NCBI GenBank assembly: GCA_964438715.1
Contig: CAYTLQ010000018.1
Location: 1-8,458, forward strand
DNA: 8,458 nt
Direction: 5' to 3'
Origin: CAYTLQ01 sp964438715
GTDB lineage: Bacteria > Bacteroidota > Ignavibacteria > Ignavibacteriales > Ignavibacteriaceae
In this document: in pieces, positions 5,913-8,458 of the stretch
Numbering within the stretch: position 1 is the stretch's first letter
Layout: each line of letters opens with the position of its first letter
Made by a program: the position numbers and the translations under genes
The notes under the pieces: model-generated
The model's database searches: none
Told to the model about the DNA's origin: nothing
The model's input: only the letters and a program-made list of their open reading frames with translations

Positions 5913-7356
5913 TAAATTTTCCTTCAACATTACACTTTTGTTTTTTCTGTTCCTTGCAACGGTTGGATATTCTCAGAAAGTCCTTACCCTTGATGATGCT
6001 TTGAAAATAGCTCTTAAGGAAAGCTATCAGATAAAATCAGCAACTCTCACACTTCAGAACTCACAATACACCTTAGATGCAATACAACGCGGTCTTCGTA
6101 CTTCTGTTGCTATGGAATTCGACCTGCCGCGGTTCTCACGAAACTTAAAAAGTCAGTTTAACCCCGAAACAGGCGCCGAGCAATTTTATGAAGTGGGAAA
6201 TACAACATTGGAGGGACGGCTTTTTTTTAATCAGCCTCTGCCGTTCTCAAATGGTACCTTTTCGTTAGTCGGCACAATTTTCGGTCGCGACCAGTTTGCC
6301 GCCTCAACCGGAACCACCAGAGACTACTTTACAAATCTTGCTTTTCGTCTTCGCCAGCCGTTATTTTCGTTCAACAGCCTTAAGGCATCTCTCACAAGGG
6401 CAGAAATAAACCTTGAGAAAGCACGCCGTAATTATTCGCGCACAGAAATGGATATCATTTATAATGTTTCAGCTTCTTTTTATGATGTGTATAAATCGAA
6501 AAAAGAATTAGAGATTGCTACTGAAAAAGTTCAGCAGACGCAGGTTTCGTATGAAACTGCTATGAATAAGTTTAAAGCCGGACTTATTGCTGAAGTAGAA
6601 GCGTTGCAGTTGGAGCTTGACCTTGCGGCAAGTAAGAATCAACAACTCGCGGCTGAAACCAACTATCTGGAGGCGAAGAATAACTTTAAAATTCTTATTG
6701 GCTTGCCGATGGAGGATACTGTAGATGTTTCCGCGCAGTTGGAGTACTCGCCTGTGAGAGTGGAACTTAATGAAGCAATTGAATTCGCATTAAAAAATCG
6801 CTATGAAATTCAAAACAGCGAAGCGGATATAATGCTTAGCAGTCTTACAGTTGAGGAAACCGATTCCAAAGGAAATATCTCCGGTATGCTTGTTGCAAAT
6901 TATGGTATTAATAAGAACGATGATGTTTTCAAGGATGTGTTTAATAATTTTGCCGAGGACCGAAGCGTAACTTTTACTTTGAGTATTCCTCTGATAGATT
7001 GGGGTCAGAACAGAAACGAAGTACAAGCGGCCGAAGCCAGTTTACAACTCGCACGACTTAATGCTGAGAACCAAAAGGCATTAATCATAAAGGAAATACA
7101 GGCTGTGTATAATAAACTTAAAGCCGCCGAGGCAAGAGTGGAAGTACTCAGTAAAAGTGTTGATCTGGCTCAGAAGAGTTACGATATATCATTATCCCGT
7201 TTTCGTGCGGGCAACATAACAAGTTTCGATCTTTCACAAATGCAAATACGCCTGACTGACGCAAAAATTAACAGTCTGGGTGCTTTAATAGATTATCGTC
7301 TCGCTCTCGCTGACCTTGAGCGAAAAACTCTTCATAAGTATTCGCTTAAAGAATAA
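5905..7356 (+). CDS. TolC-family outer-membrane efflux protein
   Basis: A 483-aa outer-membrane channel subunit. Residues 1-24 are a signal peptide (short charged start, ITLLFFLFLATVGYSQ; cleavage probably just before or after the Gln, without a lipoprotein Cys). The two structural repeats of the OEP family are visible: one begins LTLDDALKIALKESYQIKSA near residue 27, the other VELNEAIEFALKNRYEI near 286. Each is followed by long amphipathic helices rich in Ala, Gln, Glu and Lys, with the family signatures KAGLIAEVEALQLELDLAAS and SRFRAGNITSFDLSQMQIRL ahead of the final helix. As a trimer it would provide the exit duct for the adaptor and permease encoded just upstream. The ATG overlaps the permease stop by 8 nt, so there is no independent ribosome site and coupling is likely. 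Length is normal and the frame is intact. Confidence 0.93.
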   Translation: MNNKFSFNITLLFFLFLATVGYSQKVLTLDDALKIALKESYQIKSATLTLQNSQYTLDAIQRGLRTSVAMEFDLPRFSRNLKSQFNPETGAEQFYEVGNTTLEGRLFFNQPLPFSNGTFSLVGTIFGRDQFAASTGTTRDYFTNLAFRLRQPLFSFNSLKASLTRAEINLEKARRNYSRTEMDIIYNVSASFYDVYKSKKELEIATEKVQQTQVSYETAMNKFKAGLIAEVEALQLELDLAASKNQQLAAETNYLEAKNNFKILIGLPMEDTVDVSAQLEYSPVRVELNEAIEFALKNRYEIQNSEADIMLSSLTVEETDSKGNISGMLVANYGINKNDDVFKDVFNNFAEDRSVTFTLSIPLIDWGQNRNEVQAAEASLQLARLNAENQKALIIKEIQAVYNKLKAAEARVEVLSKSVDLAQKSYDISLSRFRAGNITSFDLSQMQIRLTDAKINSLGALIDYRLALADLERKTLHKYSLKE

Positions 7357-7394
7357 ATTCCAGGATGCAACCAAAGAAGTTTGTGGAATATTTT
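7357..7394 (+). terminator. Possible weak terminator after the efflux operon
   Basis: ATTCCA (7357-7362), directly after the TolC stop, pairs with TGGAAT (7384-7389). The stem can extend by CAA/TTG if five bases bulge on the left side. It is followed by ATTTTC, a short T-rich tail. The stem is AT-rich and interrupted, so this is only a candidate. Confidence 0.25.
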
Positions 7395-7399
7395 CATGC

Positions 7400-7482
7400 A
7401 AATTCAGGAATTTACAAAGGGTAGGAGTTTTTTATAGTACTATATTATTTGCAGTAGTGCCAAAATGAAGGGGGGTTACTAC
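7400..7482. repeat. Cluster of three short palindromes downstream of the efflux operon
   Basis: Within 83 nt there are AAATTC-AG-GAATTT (7400-7413), the perfect 12-bp palindrome TATAGTACTATA (7433-7444), and a GTAGT...ACTAC hairpin with CC/GG inside it (7454-7482). No gene is seen from 7357 to 7586. The cluster may mark the border between the efflux operon and the decayed accessory module to its right, or may include a terminator. I do not recognise any as a known element. Confidence 0.4.
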
Positions 7483-7586
7483 AATACTTAAATTCATTTC
7501 GCTACTTCTGTTTTATCCTACACCACTGTCTGCACTTGTTGGTTTAATTTATCCTTATTGCATTTAATTATTATATTCTCAGGTTG

Positions 7587-8025
7587 TTATTCTAAGTTCT
7601 CCAAATCATTAAAGTCTTTATGTCTGCCGGATGCTTTTTTGTTTTTTTTCAGATTTTCTAAATCGATGAAGTCAATTTTTATCTCTGCAATATCAAATTA
7701 ATCTTTTTTGGATAACATTCATTAAATTCTAATCAGCTTACACTTGTCAATAAATCAATTCTGTTTGGAGGATACCCTAATTGAATTACTTTATTAGGTT
7801 GCAGAAAATCATCTATTTATATGTCTAATGATTCAAAACCAAAATCCTTTAAGGCTTCAATCAATTTTTCCACATTTGATTTATCGTTCCAAAACCAAAT
7901 GTCGATGTCGTTTGTGTATCATGGATATCCATGAACAGCTACAGCATTCTGCCAACTACAAGATATTTAATATTTTGAGAGTTCAGTAATTCTATAAACT
8001 CTCTGAAATCCTTGTTCAGCACCAT
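7587..8025 (-). pseudogene. Decayed nucleotidyltransferase-fold gene (MNT/DUF2204-like)
   Basis: Reading from ATG 8025 gives MVLNKDFREFIELLN and NIKYLVVG, then a 1-nt deletion near 7946-7953 shifts the frame. The next frame gives AVAVHGYP, a TGA (7921-7919) where Arg is expected, YTNDIDIWFW, KLIEALKDFGFESLDI, a TAA (7819-7817), DDFLQPNKVIQLGYPPNRID, LLTSVS, a TGA (7735-7733), and LEFNECYPKK. A second 1-nt loss near 7697-7702 follows, and then IDFIDLENLKKNKKASGR and DFNDLENLE with a final stop at 7589-7587. Adding back two bases gives 147 codons, the usual size. The GG(x)AVAVHGxPRxTxDIDIW pattern is the nucleotidyltransferase active-site region (Asp-x-Asp binds metal). Relatives include putative toxins and MNT-type antitoxins, but function is not established. 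Three stops and two shifts make it a certain pseudogene. Confidence 0.9.
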
Positions 8026-8203
8026 ATTTCCAAATTATAAACTGCATCCGTAGTTGTTCAAGTGTTTCCAGTCTTTTTTCAATTGGCTGATTTTGCCAAA
8101 ATTTAAAGTCATTTTCCTTTGAGTTTAAATCTACAACTTTAACTTTTGGTTTATCTATTTTTTCACCAAACATACTTCTGTGGTATTTAAAATTTTTAAC
8201 CAA
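7967..8203 (-). CDS. Small conserved protein, partner gene of the nucleotidyltransferase
   Basis: An intact frame of 78 codons starting at TTG 8203; an ATG at 8173 (Met11) is the alternative, and it is possible that the original ATG has been lost. The protein is small, charged and probably soluble: RSMFGEKIDKPKVKVVDLN, then DFKFWQNQPIEKRLETLEQL, R, and WKYGAEQGFQRVYRI. I recognise the pattern (WxxxxPxERLxxLExLRxxx...RxQRVYRI) from small proteins encoded directly upstream of nucleotidyltransferase-fold genes; no biochemical role is known to me. Its last 59 nt overlap the start of the nucleotidyltransferase frame, so the two were one unit. With the partner destroyed, this gene is either a relic not yet mutated or retained for another reason. 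No promoter or clear ribosome site is visible upstream. Confidence 0.6.
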   Translation of the reverse strand: MVKNFKYHRSMFGEKIDKPKVKVVDLNSKENDFKFWQNQPIEKRLETLEQLRMQFIIWKYGAEQGFQRVYRITELSKY

Positions 8204-8458
8204 AAAGTTAATTTATTATCAGGTATTATAAATAATGTAAATTAAAAATTTACCAGGTAACCATCAAAAAAAATGAAGATTCATAATCAGCTTTTGTAGT
8301 CATTGTATTATTAAAAACCCCCTTTGAATTTTCCATTTTATCATCCCTCTATCTGTTTGCAGGTAATTTTTCGGTCTTGGTGTTCAGGTGAAATTTCGGG
8401 AGCATCCGTCTCAGGCAGAGCAACAGGTACAAAATTTGTCAACTTTCAGGTGCGATTG
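8204..8458. other. AT-rich right end without a supported gene
   Basis: No convincing gene is seen. On the minus strand an open stretch of 34 codons (8445-8341, containing LTNFVPVALPETDAPEISPE) is bounded by stops on both sides. It is followed by a 28-residue frame from ATG 8336 to a stop at 8250, which has a GAGGG ribosome-like site 8 nt upstream. Either could be a remnant of a larger gene. Four CAGGT words (8360, 8385, 8424, 8447) and the 11-nt dyad ACAAAATTTGT near 8429-8439 occur in the last 100 nt, without a recognised role. Confidence 0.4.

Noticed and set aside
8341..8445. Resemblance of LTNFVPVALPE to the end of small IS66-type transposase accessory proteins
   Set aside because: Only a few residues are alike, no inverted repeats or further transposase sequence are visible, and the frame is closed on both sides.
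8360..8451. Four CAGGT words as a direct repeat array
   Set aside because: Spacings are 25, 39 and 23 nt with little similarity beyond five bases, so it is not a CRISPR or iteron array that I can support.
1..8458. tRNA, rRNA, riboswitch, CRISPR array or complete insertion sequence
   Set aside because: I looked on both strands and found no cloverleaf, aptamer core, regular repeat-spacer pattern, or intact transposase.

Overview
The window looks like a chromosomal segment of a Bacteroidota or Ignavibacteriota (FCB-group) bacterium. Four things point there: a FeoA domain fused to the front of FeoB; two promoter-like sites of the form ATTG-N20-TAnnTTTG, the Bacteroidota housekeeping type; weak or missing Shine-Dalgarno sequences at most starts; and a LuxR-type regulator with an Asn-Pro in place of the receiver phospho-Asp, next to a hemerythrin gene, a pairing I recognise from Bacteroidales. 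Assignment below phylum level is not possible from the sequence alone.

Left block (1-2951, all minus strand). Read right to left: a di-iron hemerythrin-like protein of the RIC/YtfE type, a LuxR-family regulator with a degenerate receiver (coupled by an ATGA overlap), an OprB-family outer-membrane porin, and, 2 nt after the porin stop, a FeoAB ferrous iron transporter that runs off the left edge. The porin reading frame is broken by an exact 14-bp tandem duplication; removing one copy restores a 379-residue porin. Hemerythrin and porin each have their own promoter-like site with the same architecture, and the porin site has a 20-bp inverted repeat just upstream. The theme is probably iron acquisition plus iron/NO/O2 stress response.

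Middle block (2952-7356). A 283-nt divergent intergenic region is followed by a plus-strand operon with overlapping genes: a HlyD/MacA-type periplasmic adaptor, a MacB-type ABC permease without an ATPase domain, and a TolC-family outer-membrane protein. Together they would form a MacAB-TolC-like tripartite exporter, but the ATP-binding subunit is not in the window.

Right block (7357-8458). This part looks AT-rich and decaying. After a few palindromes it holds, on the minus strand, a small conserved-looking protein gene (78 codons) whose 3' end overlaps out of frame with a nucleotidyltransferase gene. The nucleotidyltransferase is a clear pseudogene (two frameshifts, three in-frame stops). The last 255 nt contain no gene I can support.
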